A DNA stretch of 64,000 nucleotides from Deltaproteobacteria bacterium HGW-Deltaproteobacteria-15 (GTDB lineage Bacteria > Desulfobacterota > DSM-4660 > Desulfatiglandales > HGW-15), in NCBI GenBank assembly GCA_002840535.1, contig PHBH01000041.1:1-64000 (forward strand), in the 5' to 3' direction. Below the pieces are notes generated by a model. It made no database searches and had not been told where the DNA came from. It was given only the letters and a program-made list of their open reading frames with translations. Positions 42,542 through 51,642 of the stretch are shown in pieces (the first letter of the stretch is position 1; every line of letters begins with the position of its first letter). The translations under genes were made by a program, and so were the position numbers.

Positions 42542-43308
42542 CGTCATCCCTCCTGTCATTTAGCAGTTTTTTACTTATTAAACACGTCGCCTGTAGAAAA
42601 GAAATGGGCTTATCCGGGTATTCGGAACCTTTCTTGACAGTAACCTGAGACGCTCTACTCCTCATCGGGTCCGTTTATCCCGGGTCTCAGATCCAGTTTT
42701 GCATTTGTTGCTTTTGCACATTGCTCCTGGTATTCTTTTCAGCATGATTGATCACTGCAGCTCCCACTGCGGTCGGACCCGGTTGTTCATGAGCAATCTC
42801 GCGCCGGTGCTTCGGTCAAAAGGGAAGACTTCAGATCGCCACTCCTTGTGAATCAGCGTAGAACAGAACTCCATAGAACCGTGGATGCGTCAAGCTGCGT
42901 GTGAACCATTCTTTCGCCCCGACGCGGCCCCGGCATGCCGGAAAGGACCGAGCGGGTCAAACATTCCGGTGGCTCGGGAAGTTGAAATGTTTGTAACACT
43001 TCAGCAACCAACCCCGGCGCCCCGGCGCCAGGCTTATAGATGAAAGAAACTCTGTAGGTGTCAGGTGTCGGGTGTCAGCACAGTAGTTCATCAGTTTTCT
43101 GACACCTGAACACTGAAACCTGAAATGAAGTTTCTAAACTCTGTAGGTGTCGGGTGTCAGGTGTCAGCACAGTAGTTCATCAGTTTTCTGACACCTGAAC
43201 ACTGAAACCTGAAACTTAGGAGCTCTTTGTAAATGGCGCAGGGTTTGGGCATGGGGGTCTTTTTTCAAAAGCGAAAAACTCGGTGGACGATGCCTGGCGG
43301 AAGCAATA
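42542..43308. other. 767-nt gene-free stretch
   Basis: It holds the SD of the DUF1328 gene, a duplicated word-palindrome repeat (43050-43214) and otherwise no open frame with a ribosome site and no clear promoter. Confidence 0.5.
43050..43214. repeat. Word-palindrome repeat I (GGTGTCAGGTGTCGGGTGTC words), tandemly doubled
   Basis: Each unit has a left arm of GGTGTC(A/G)GGTGTC words and a right arm CTGACACCTGAACACTGAAA in inverse orientation. The unit occurs twice with an 89-bp period (43050-43125 and 43139-43214), and the two copies differ mainly by swapping the order of CAGG and CGGG words in the left arm. Confidence 0.88.
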
Positions 43309-46300
43309 ATGCCCAAACCTCACTCAACCGGATGTTTCATAGAGCTAATGTGTTACAAATATTTGAGGATGGAAGAAGTGAAGTCTAGGGCATCAGGTAG
43401 TATCCAGAGGAATCTCTTCGTCCCCCTGGTAATCTTGCTCGTTCCGATACTCTTGATCCAGGGTTACTTTTACTATGACCTCTTCCGGACAAGACGCGCA
43501 ACCGAGCTTCAGGCAAACCTCGAATTGGCACGAGCGGTTGGAGTTGCTTTCAATAGCTTTGTTCAGGATCTCCTCCATCAGCAGATTTCAATCGCAATAA
43601 CGGCCACAGCCTCGCCACCCCTCTCTACACAGGATCTGACGAAAGTCCTTTCCCGGAGCGCAGGGTATTACACCTGCGTTCGCAGCTTTTCGTGGGTCGA
43701 TCCCAAGGGCCGGGTACTCGCATCCAGCAGTCCTGAGCTCATCGGCATGGAGCTTTCGAAAAAGGATTATATTCTGGAAATCGAGTCAGGCCGTGAATGG
43801 GCTCTCAGCAATCTGTTTCTCTCGGATGCGACCGGGGAGCCGATATTCTCGATCAGCCACTGCGTTCGCAACGCACAGGGGTCTATTCTGGGAATGGTCG
43901 TTGCGACTGTTCGCGCGGGCGGACTGCAGGAAGTCCTCTCCATTGAGCGCGCGAAGAATGCAGGAGTAAGTCTTGTTGACCGCAATGGCATGGTAGTGGC
44001 CACCTATCCTGCCAAGGAGTTTACCTGGGAGCAGCGAAATTGGCTGGAGCGCTACCCGCGGAAGGTTGAAGAGGCAATCACCGGGACAGAGCTTGCCACG
44101 ACCGTTACACTGGGAACCGGCAAGAAAAGGTTGGTCGGGGTTGCTCCGATTCCCTCTCTAGGCTGGATCGCCGCCGCAAGCCGCGCTGAAGAAGATGCAA
44201 TGGGCGCCATCACTGCAAATCTGGTGACTCACGGCACCCTGTTTCTGGCAGTCACTCTGGCCGCCTTCGGAACTGCGCTGGCGCTTTACCGCACGATTTC
44301 CGCCTCCATAAGCATCCTCCGAAAACAGACCCTGGCACTCGGACGCGGCAAAATAGGGAATCTGGCTATTGCCTCCGGTCCATCCGAGATCAAAGATCTT
44401 GCCGAAGCCTTCAACAAGATGGCCGAGAAGGTGCGAATCCGGGAATTAGCTCTCCGAAACAGTGAGGAGCGCTTCCGGTGCTTCATGGACAACAGTCCCT
44501 GCATTGCCTGGATCAAGGATGCAGACGGCCGCTATATGTACCTCAACAAAACCTTCGAGGACCGTTTCGGAGTGCGACTGGAAGAGTGGCAGGGAAAAAC
44601 AGACTTCGAAGTGTGGCCGGCCGGCATTGCCGAGCAGTACTGGAAGAACGATAAGGCCGTTCTCGACAGCGGCCGCCCTGTTGAAGTCATGGAGGATGCC
44701 GTTAACCCCGATGGGGGACTCGGCACCTGGTGGAATTTCAAGTTCCCTTTTCAGGATGCCTCGGAAAGAAAGTACGTGGGGGGGATTGGACTGGACCTCA
44801 CGGAACGAAGGCGGGCGGAGGCAGCGGTACGCGAAAGTGAGGAGCGGCTGCGCAATGTGTTGGAAAATATGCCCGTAATGATGGACGCTCTCGATGAGGA
44901 AGCCAACATCATCGTGTGGAACCGGGAGTGCGAGCGGGTGACCGGCTATAGTTCCAAAGAGATAGTGGGGAATCCGCGATCACTGGAAATGTTGTACCCT
45001 GATGCCGAATATCGAGAGCGGATGATGGCCGAATTGATTGACCTGGGATTCGACTTTCGCGAAAGGAGATACACGCTCACCTGCAAGGACGGCAGGAAAA
45101 AGACGATAAGCTGGTCCAACATATCGGCCAGGGCGCCTATACCCGGTTGGCACACCTGGGGTGTCGGAGTCGATATCACCGACCTGCTGCTGGCGGAGGA
45201 GGCGCTGCGGGAAAGCGAAACAAAATTTCGCCTGATCGCGGAGAACACGGCGGACATGATATCGCAGCATGATCCTGACGGCCGCATTCTCTATGCGTCT
45301 CCGTCAGCGGTACGCATTTTGGGATATGAGTTGGAGGAACTGATCGGGTCCACTCCCGAGATCGCAACCCCGAAGGATGAGCTGTCAATCGCCCGGAGGG
45401 CCATTCGCCAGGCAGTGGACAAGGGTGCCGACCGCTTCCGCATTCAGCACCGGATGAGACGCAAGGACGGCTCGATCATCTGGGTAGAAACGAATGGAAG
45501 CCTCCTTTACGACCAGGACTGCAAGCTGAGGCAGTTCCAGTGCCTGGTACGCGACATGACCGAGCGAATACGCATGGAGGAATCCCTTCGCGAGTCCGAA
45601 GAGCGCTTCCGGATTCTTGCCGAAAAGTCGCTCGTCGGCGTGTATTTGATTCAGGATGACCTCTTCCGATACGTGAATCCGGCATTTGCCCAGGTGCACG
45701 GTTACAAGTGCGAAGAAATGATCGATAGAGTCAGACCGGGGGAAAGCATCATCCCTGAAGACAGGGAAGCGGTCATGGACGCCATCAGCCGCCGGATATC
45801 CGGGGAGGTGAACGCCGATCAAAGGGAATTCCGCATAAAGCGAAAAGACGGGGCAATACGCGAGGTCGAGATATACGGCACAAGGGTGGTGCACAAAGAT
45901 CATCCTGCTATCCTGGGAACGCTTATAGATATTACCGAAAGGAAGCGGATGGAAAATGAGCTCCGCCTTGCGAGGGATGAGCTCGAGAACAGGGTCCGGG
46001 AGCGCACCGAGGAGCTGGCGCTGAGAAACAAAGAACTGGAGAACTTCACCTTTGTGGCAGCGCATGATCTCCAGGAACCTCTGAGAAAGATCCAGACATT
46101 CGGCGATCTGGTTCTAAACTATGCCGGATCGATGAACGGGCAGGCGCTTGACTACGTTGGACGCATGCGTGAGACTGCTTTAAGGATGCAGGAGGTCCTG
46201 CGGTCCCTCCTGACATATTCGCGATTGACCTCCAAGGCCGAGCCCTTTGAGCGAGTCAATTTGACCAAAGTGGCGATGGAGGCGGTTACGGACCTGGAAC

Positions 46301-46746
46301 TCCAGATTCAGGAAGCGAATGCGGCTGTGGAGATTGAAAAGCTGCCTGAAATTGAGGCCGATGCCGGACAGATGAGGCAGCTCTTCCAGAATCTCCTCGG
46401 CAACGGACTGAAGTTTCGCCGGGAGGGGGAACCGCCCAGGGTGAGAGTCTACGCGAAGTGCGAGCAGAATGACCTGGGCGGGGAATGCAAAATCTATTTC
46501 GAGGATAATGGGATCGGTTTTGAGGAAAAATATCTGGACAAAATCTTTCAGCCGTTTCAGCGCCTCCATGGCCGAAAGGAATATCCGGGCACCGGCATCG
46601 GCCTGGCGGTCTGCAGTAAGATCGTGGACCGCCACCATGGAACGATTACCGCCAGCAGCGCCATTGGAAAAGGGTCTACCTTCATCGTGACCCTGCCGGC
46701 GAGGCAAGCCGGATTTGACCGGGAAATGCGTTTCCTTGCGGAATGA
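43309..46746 (+). CDS. Multi-PAS sensor histidine kinase
   Basis: A 1145-residue membrane sensor. Order by rough residue: TM1 35-55, extracellular Cache-like sensor domain 60-305 (VDPKGRVLASSSPELIGMEL), TM2 305-325, HAMP 328-378, four PAS domains each led by a SEERFR or SExKFR box (near 385, 505, 640 and 765), a coiled linker, then HisKA with phospho-acceptor H919 (FVAAHDLQEPLRK) and HATPase with N-box NLLGNGLKF and GTGIGLAVCSKIV. No receiver domain or response regulator is next to it, so the partner is unknown. Three in-frame ATGs (43309, 43348, 43369) compete; only the first has a plausible weak SD (GGAAG). Confidence 0.9.
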   Translation: MPKPHSTGCFIELMCYKYLRMEEVKSRASGSIQRNLFVPLVILLVPILLIQGYFYYDLFRTRRATELQANLELARAVGVAFNSFVQDLLHQQISIAITATASPPLSTQDLTKVLSRSAGYYTCVRSFSWVDPKGRVLASSSPELIGMELSKKDYILEIESGREWALSNLFLSDATGEPIFSISHCVRNAQGSILGMVVATVRAGGLQEVLSIERAKNAGVSLVDRNGMVVATYPAKEFTWEQRNWLERYPRKVEEAITGTELATTVTLGTGKKRLVGVAPIPSLGWIAAASRAEEDAMGAITANLVTHGTLFLAVTLAAFGTALALYRTISASISILRKQTLALGRGKIGNLAIASGPSEIKDLAEAFNKMAEKVRIRELALRNSEERFRCFMDNSPCIAWIKDADGRYMYLNKTFEDRFGVRLEEWQGKTDFEVWPAGIAEQYWKNDKAVLDSGRPVEVMEDAVNPDGGLGTWWNFKFPFQDASERKYVGGIGLDLTERRRAEAAVRESEERLRNVLENMPVMMDALDEEANIIVWNRECERVTGYSSKEIVGNPRSLEMLYPDAEYRERMMAELIDLGFDFRERRYTLTCKDGRKKTISWSNISARAPIPGWHTWGVGVDITDLLLAEEALRESETKFRLIAENTADMISQHDPDGRILYASPSAVRILGYELEELIGSTPEIATPKDELSIARRAIRQAVDKGADRFRIQHRMRRKDGSIIWVETNGSLLYDQDCKLRQFQCLVRDMTERIRMEESLRESEERFRILAEKSLVGVYLIQDDLFRYVNPAFAQVHGYKCEEMIDRVRPGESIIPEDREAVMDAISRRISGEVNADQREFRIKRKDGAIREVEIYGTRVVHKDHPAILGTLIDITERKRMENELRLARDELENRVRERTEELALRNKELENFTFVAAHDLQEPLRKIQTFGDLVLNYAGSMNGQALDYVGRMRETALRMQEVLRSLLTYSRLTSKAEPFERVNLTKVAMEAVTDLELQIQEANAAVEIEKLPEIEADAGQMRQLFQNLLGNGLKFRREGEPPRVRVYAKCEQNDLGGECKIYFEDNGIGFEEKYLDKIFQPFQRLHGRKEYPGTGIGLAVCSKIVDRHHGTITASSAIGKGSTFIVTLPARQAGFDREMRFLAE

Positions 46747-46825
46747 AATACCGCCCGCACGATATAGGCCGCCTCGTTCATGTGAAGTACAATGGATAAG
46801 AAAACATGAAGAGGGGGTAAATAGA

Positions 46826-47374
46826 ATGAAGCGCAAATCCGTGTCCGCATTAATAGTCACATTAGCCTTGGTGTTTGGTTTCACTCTTTTTGCTTCTGCT
46901 CAGCAGAAGCCTGCTCAAACCAAGTCACCTGACGAAAAATTTGCTTCCGATGCCGCATCCGGGAGTCTCTTTGAGATGGAGGCCGGAAAACTTGCAGTGC
47001 AGAAGGCTTCGAGCCAGCATGTCAAGGAGTTTGGGCAGACAATGATCGATGATCACGGCAAAGCGAGCCAGGAACTGAAAACGCTTGCAGCATCCAAAAA
47101 CATCAAATTGCCGGAGGAAATGAGCCGGAAACATCGTGAGGATCTCGAAAAGCTCTCGCAGTATTCGGGCGCCGAGTTCGACAAGAACTACATGGAAATG
47201 ATGGTCAAAGACCATAAAAAGGACGTTTCGGAATTCCGAAAACAGGCAAACGAGGGGAAGGATCCGGACTTAAGAGCCTGGGCGGCCAAGAAGGTGCCGG
47301 CCCTTGAGGAGCACTTGACTATGGCCCAGGATATGAACAGCGACATCAAGGCAGGCTCTGGGGGGAAGAAGTAA
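46826..47374 (+). CDS. Exported DUF4142 protein
   Basis: A 182-residue protein with a clear signal peptide (MKRKSVSALIVTLALVFGFT, cut after about ASA-26). The mature part is helical with the DUF4142 pattern: FASDAASGSLFEMEAGKLAVQ near the start, and conserved His residues in EFGQTMIDDHGKA and MVKDHKKDV. The fold is ferritin-like; function is unknown, though members are common in stress-related loci. GAGGGGGTA precedes the ATG at 46826; the frame upstream overlaps the histidine kinase end and lacks an SD. Confidence 0.9.
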   Translation: MKRKSVSALIVTLALVFGFTLFASAQQKPAQTKSPDEKFASDAASGSLFEMEAGKLAVQKASSQHVKEFGQTMIDDHGKASQELKTLAASKNIKLPEEMSRKHREDLEKLSQYSGAEFDKNYMEMMVKDHKKDVSEFRKQANEGKDPDLRAWAAKKVPALEEHLTMAQDMNSDIKAGSGGKK

Positions 47375-47382
47375 TTTCAGGG

Positions 47383-48348
47383 TCAGGAGAGCGGTCCCAG
47401 CTGCGCTATGATGTTTTGGAGGACTTCGGCCGATTTTTGCAGTTTGGCCATCTCCTGCGCCGGCATCTCGCCGGCAAGGATCCGCTCAATCCCCTGGCCT
47501 CCAATCAGGCACGGAACGCTGAGGCAGACGTCGTGTATTCCGTACTCCCCTTGCAGCAGGGTGGAGACGGTCAGAACACTGTTTTCATTGCGCAGGATGG
47601 CGCCAACGATGCGCACGAGCGCCAGTCCTACGGCATAGAATGTGGAACCCTTATAGCTGATGATGTGGTATGCCGATTCCCGGACCTCCCGCTCGATTCG
47701 CTCGCGCGTGTTCGCCCAATTTCCACATTCTTTACATACGGAGCAGTATCGATCGATTGGGTTCCCGGCCAGATGAGTCATAGACCAAGCGGCGAACTGG
47801 TTGTCCCCATGCTCGCCGAGGATGTACCCGTGAACGTTGCGGGGATCGATCTTGCAGTGGCGGCCGAGCATATAACGAAACCGCGCAGTGTCGAGGACTG
47901 TTCCGGAACCGATCACCATTCCTTTGCTCAATCCTGACTGCTTCAATGCAACGTAGGTGAGGACATCAACAGGATTGGTCACAATTACGATGACCGCCTG
48001 GGATTTCGACCTGACGATTTCTTCCACTATCTGGCGGATGATGATCGCGTTCCGCTGTACAAGGCTCAATCTTGACTCCCGGGGCTTCTGCCTGGCGCCG
48101 GCCGTGATGACGATCACATCGGCATCGCTATAGTCTGCGTCTTCAGCCACATGGATATGAACCGCCGGCATGAACGGAAGCCCGTGTGCCAGATCCAAAA
48201 CCTGCCCCTCGGCCTGTTCGCGGCGCAAATCCATGAGCGCAATGTCATCGGCAATACCCGACTGAGCCAGTGCATAGGCAAAAGTGGCGCCCACATCTCC
48301 GGCGCCTACAATTACCACCTTACGCGACTCCCACGCCTTTGACCCCAT
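47383..48348 (-). CDS. ldh: L-lactate dehydrogenase
   Basis: A 321-residue NAD-dependent 2-hydroxyacid dehydrogenase. NAD fold VVIVGAGDVGATFAYALAQS, substrate loop AGARQKPRESRLSLV with Gln at the specificity position (Arg would mean malate dehydrogenase), TNPVDVLTY, and catalytic GEHGD are all present. It interconverts lactate and pyruvate in the cytoplasm. The start at 48348 (MGSKAWESRK) is 9 nt after AGGAGG; two earlier in-frame ATGs lie before or on that SD. It converges on the DUF4142 gene with an 8-nt gap and no visible terminator. Confidence 0.92.
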   Translation of the reverse strand: MGSKAWESRKVVIVGAGDVGATFAYALAQSGIADDIALMDLRREQAEGQVLDLAHGLPFMPAVHIHVAEDADYSDADVIVITAGARQKPRESRLSLVQRNAIIIRQIVEEIVRSKSQAVIVIVTNPVDVLTYVALKQSGLSKGMVIGSGTVLDTARFRYMLGRHCKIDPRNVHGYILGEHGDNQFAAWSMTHLAGNPIDRYCSVCKECGNWANTRERIEREVRESAYHIISYKGSTFYAVGLALVRIVGAILRNENSVLTVSTLLQGEYGIHDVCLSVPCLIGGQGIERILAGEMPAQEMAKLQKSAEVLQNIIAQLGPLS

Positions 48349-48503
48349 TTGCACCATCCTCCTATGACCCTTCCCCTCTGCAGGAAGCAAGCTGCTGCTT
48401 ACGATTCTTACTCTGATCGGATGCGGAGATCAATCCCGGCAGAATGGTATTCGGATCTTTATGGATAGTAATCCTGGGACTGCAGGCTGCTATCGGACAT
48501 CTC

Positions 48504-49460
48504 TCAGAATCTTGAGAGATCTATTTCCAGGCCATCGTAGGCTATGCTGATCGCAAGCGGCCGCTCTTCCGCGTAGATGCTTCTGTAGGCATTGGTTTTT
48601 TCCCTGATGTCCTCCAGACGCTGATCATCGAAATTCGGCTCTGTATGGAAAAGCACGAGATGCCTGGCGCCGGCAAGCACCGCCAGTTCAACGCCCATGA
48701 TGTTGGAGGAATGGCCCCAGGTTCGCTTGATGAGCTCGGCTTCTGCGAGAGAATACTGCGCATCAAAAATCAACAGGTCGGCATCTCTGAAGAAATCAAC
48801 AAAAGGAGAACCTTCCGGATTGGATTGGTGTTCCGAGTCTGTTGAATACACAATCTTCCTGCCGGAGCGGCTGAAACTATACCCATAGGACTTGCCGGGA
48901 TGGTCCTGTTCCATGATCCTGATATGGAATCCGGAGATGTCGTACTCTTTGTCGGCTGAGAGTGAGATGAACTGGATGGAGGCTCCCAGCTCTGCAAGCG
49001 TGACCGGGAAAAAGGGGCTCTCCTGTTGCCGCTTGAACGCCTCGGCCATATTGGGATGGCAGCCATAGATATAAATCCGGTTGCCGGGAACATAGGCTGG
49101 ACTGAAAAAAGGAAAGCCCTGTATGTGGTCCCAGTGAAGGTGCGAGAGGAAGATGTGAAAGGTGGAGGACCTTCCTTCGCCGCTCTTCGTCAGATGGTTT
49201 CCGAAATCCCTCAGGCCCGTCCCGGCATCGCAGAGAATATGCTCATCGGAGCCGTCGATTTGCACGCATGAGGTATTGCCCCCGCAACTTCCTCTCAGTA
49301 CAAAGGGAAGCACCGAATCGATGAAATGCTCTCTGGCCTCGGCATCGGCAAGATCGTGATTCTGAGCGGCCTCCAGCACCCTGGAAATCTTCCATCGGAC
49401 CTCACTGGCTGTCATTGGCCGCGGCAAGGACCCGCGTGTACCCCAGAATCGCACCTTCAT
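48504..49460 (-). CDS. MBL-fold metallohydrolase (cyclic phosphodiesterase-like)
   Basis: A 318-residue metallo-beta-lactamase-fold protein. It begins MKVRFWGTRGSLPRP, has CGGNTSCVQIDG in the N-terminal lobe, and carries the metal motif SHLHWDHIQG; a later YSTDSEH and LVLFHTEPN supply further ligands. The WGTRGS start and SHxHxDHIQG motif place it with the PhnP/cyclic phosphodiesterase-like branch. Substrate is unknown. The ATG at 49460 is preferred to 49466 by spacing from GGGG. Confidence 0.82.
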   Translation of the reverse strand: MKVRFWGTRGSLPRPMTASEVRWKISRVLEAAQNHDLADAEAREHFIDSVLPFVLRGSCGGNTSCVQIDGSDEHILCDAGTGLRDFGNHLTKSGEGRSSTFHIFLSHLHWDHIQGFPFFSPAYVPGNRIYIYGCHPNMAEAFKRQQESPFFPVTLAELGASIQFISLSADKEYDISGFHIRIMEQDHPGKSYGYSFSRSGRKIVYSTDSEHQSNPEGSPFVDFFRDADLLIFDAQYSLAEAELIKRTWGHSSNIMGVELAVLAGARHLVLFHTEPNFDDQRLEDIREKTNAYRSIYAEERPLAISIAYDGLEIDLSRF

Positions 49461-49592
49461 GCTCATACCCCGGCGAGGATAAAATCGGCGTTCCCTTATA
49501 CCCCATCAGTCCATTTGGATTCAACTCATTAAAGGCAGAATTCCGGGATGGCTTATCCTCAGGGAGATACACCGATCAAATCCTCCAGCCAA

Positions 49593-49640
49593 GAGGGGGG
49601 GAATGAAATGATCCCACCCCCACCTAAAGGGGGGAATTAT
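49593..49640. repeat. GC-rich hairpin (CCCCCACC...GGGGGG family), locus 2
   Basis: AGAGGGGGGGAATGAAATGA and CCCACCCCCACCTAAAGGGG make overlapping stems just left of the CRISPR array, akin to the hairpins at 32421-32605 and 61765-61850. Confidence 0.55.
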
Positions 49641-49654
49641 CATGATCCTCGACA

Positions 49655-51109
49655 GCGGGGAGCGACCCGCGGGCCGTAGCCGATCACGTACAGGCCATAG
49701 TTTCAATCCACGCTCCCGCGCGGGGAGCGACATCCTGGCAACGGGAACGATCCAAGTCCTTAAGGAGTTTCAATCCACGCTCCCGCGCGGGGAGCGACTA
49801 GGTCTCGCCTGGACGGTCCTCGACCAGCATCGTTTCAATCCACGCTCCCGCGCGGGGAGCGACCAAACAGGACCACAAACGGGCCACAAACGGTACCAGT
49901 TTCAATCCACGCTCCCGCGCGGGGAGCGACTTGTTCAACGATCTTTTCTTTGGTGAATTTACAATAGTTTCAATCCACGCTCCCGCGCGGGGAGCGACCA
50001 ATGGTCACAAGGATTTCAATATCCCCCTTTTTGTTTCAATCCACGCTCCCGCGCGGGGAGCGACAGTCTTACCTGGAAGAGTGGCCCGAATGTCCGTGTT
50101 TCAATCCACGCTCCCGCGCGGGGAGCGACTTTCACAACATGCGCCATGGGTTTGATTATCTCGGTTTCAATCCACGCTCCCGCGCGGGGAGCGACTTCTG
50201 TGACGAAGAGGACGGCCCTTTGTCGAGTGTTTCAATCCACGCTCCCGCGCGGGGAGCGACACAGACTTGCAGTCACCCGGACAACCATCGAAACGTTTCA
50301 ATCCACGCTCCCGCGCGGGGAGCGACAGGAAGGCAAATGAACAAGCTCGCAGTCGTAACCGGTTTCAATCCACGCTCCCGCGCGGGGAGCGACCTCGGCA
50401 ACACGAACAAGGACAGCCAATTTCTTGTTTCAATCACGCTCCCGCGCGGGGAGCGACCTGGCACCGATGTCAGCCTGACGAGCGATTTTGTTTCAATCCA
50501 CGCTCCCGCGCGGGGAGCGACCTCCCGTGTCTCATAACAGATCCCTGTCTGATTGTTTCAATCCACGCTCCCGCGCGGGGAGCGACCCAAAGGCATGGAT
50601 ACGCTCTACCGACTTGGGAGTTTCAATCCACGCTCCCGCGCGGGGAGCGACCATGCCTTTGGCGCGTTCGTGGAGCTGCTTTCTGTTTCAATCCACGCTC
50701 CCGCGCGGGGAGCGACCTGCGCGAACTCCGGCATTGTCTACGCTGGATAGTTTCAATCCACGCTCCCGCGCGGGGAGCGACGGGGAGTTCGAGAGTACAG
50801 CAAAAGGGCACCTTCTGTTTCAATCCACGCTCCCGCGCGGGGAGCGACTTTTTTGTGTCGGGAGTGAGGTAAGTATGCAGGGTTTCAATCCACGCTCCCG
50901 CGCGGGGAGCGACCGGCAATTCTTCTGCCTTCAGCGCGTTGACGATGTTTCAATCCACGCTCCCGCGCGGGGAGCGACCAATGGCAACGGGCGCAACATC
51001 GGCCAGATGGGAGTTTCAATCCACGCTCCCGCGCGGGGAGCGACCAAGGCGTTCATGCAGGAGCTTTGGGGATATGAGTTTCAATCCACGCTCCCGCGCG
51101 GGGAGCGAC
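49655..51109 (-). CRISPR. Type I-C CRISPR array, 22 full repeats plus one decayed
   Basis: The 32-bp repeat reads GTTTCAATCCACGCTCCCGC followed by GCGGGGAGCGAC on the plus strand and has a strong internal stem. Full copies start at 49700, 49767, 49832, 49899, 49967, 50033, 50098, 50164, 50229, 50295, 50362, 50427, 50490, 50555, 50620, 50685, 50750, 50817, 50882, 50947, 51013 and 51078. Spacers are 32-36 nt. The copy at 50427 lacks one C (31 bp). At the left end only GCGGGGAGCGAC remains (49655-49666), the decayed trailer repeat. In type I-C the crRNA handle is the GTGGATTGAAAC end, so the array is transcribed on the minus strand, away from cas2, with newest spacers on the right. Confidence 0.98.
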
Positions 51110-51340
51110 TGTTGCAGTCCATGTGACTGCAATACAAATGATTATTTGGCAGTGTGCGCGAACTGCCCGCTTTTCACTCGTACCGTATTCGATTATCAAA
51201 GAACGCTGGTGCTAATTGCGCAATCTGCCTATGGAATCCGTGTCCGCGAACCTACCCTCACGAAATTGAGACATAGTCACTTCAATTAACAAAGGAAATC
51301 CTTTGCCTCATCAATGAGAGCTTGGGGTTCGCAACGAGTC
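51110..51340 (-). promoter_or_regulatory. CRISPR leader
   Basis: The 231-nt stretch between cas2 and the leader-proximal repeat is AT-richer than its surroundings and has no gene. Its place and the inferred array direction make it the leader. A clear -35/-10 pair could not be settled. Confidence 0.7.
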
Positions 51341-51631
51341 TCAAACCACAAGCGCTTCCTCGGGATCTATCCCCTTTTTTGCCCCTACATGCTCAATGCG
51401 CTTCCTCCAATTGGCCCCGAGAAAATAGAACCTCAGGCTGTCAACCTCGGGATTTATTTCTTTGATCAGCTTGTCACGGAAGCGGACCCATTGGGCAGGG
51501 TCCACCATGCACTCGAACACGGAGAATTGCACCCTTTGGCCATAGTCTTTGCACACTTTCGCGACTCGCCGGAGGCGGCTCTTCCCTTCCTCATCCATCA
51601 GCGAAACGTCATAGCTCACGACCACCAGCAT
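51341..51631 (-). CDS. cas2: CRISPR-associated endonuclease Cas2
   Basis: A 96-residue Cas2 beginning MLVVVSYDVSLMDEEGKSRL, with the beta1-end aspartate (YDV) and the RVQFSVFECMVDPAQW strand typical of the family. Cas2 is the structural bridge of the Cas1-Cas2 integrase that adds spacers. It follows cas1 by 11 nt and is the last cas gene before the leader. Confidence 0.97.
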   Translation of the reverse strand: MLVVVSYDVSLMDEEGKSRLRRVAKVCKDYGQRVQFSVFECMVDPAQWVRFRDKLIKEINPEVDSLRFYFLGANWRKRIEHVGAKKGIDPEEALVV

Positions 51632-51642
51632 GATCTCAAATC

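Noticed and set aside
49667..51077. Spacers matching genes within this window (self-targeting)
   Set aside because: By eye no spacer matched any other part of the window; a genome-wide search was not possible.
50001..51126. Several overlapping open frames of 60-212 codons across the CRISPR array
   Set aside because: They only reflect the stop-free repeat read in different frames (FQSTLPRGER, FNPRSRAGSD, VSIHAPARGA) and are not genes.
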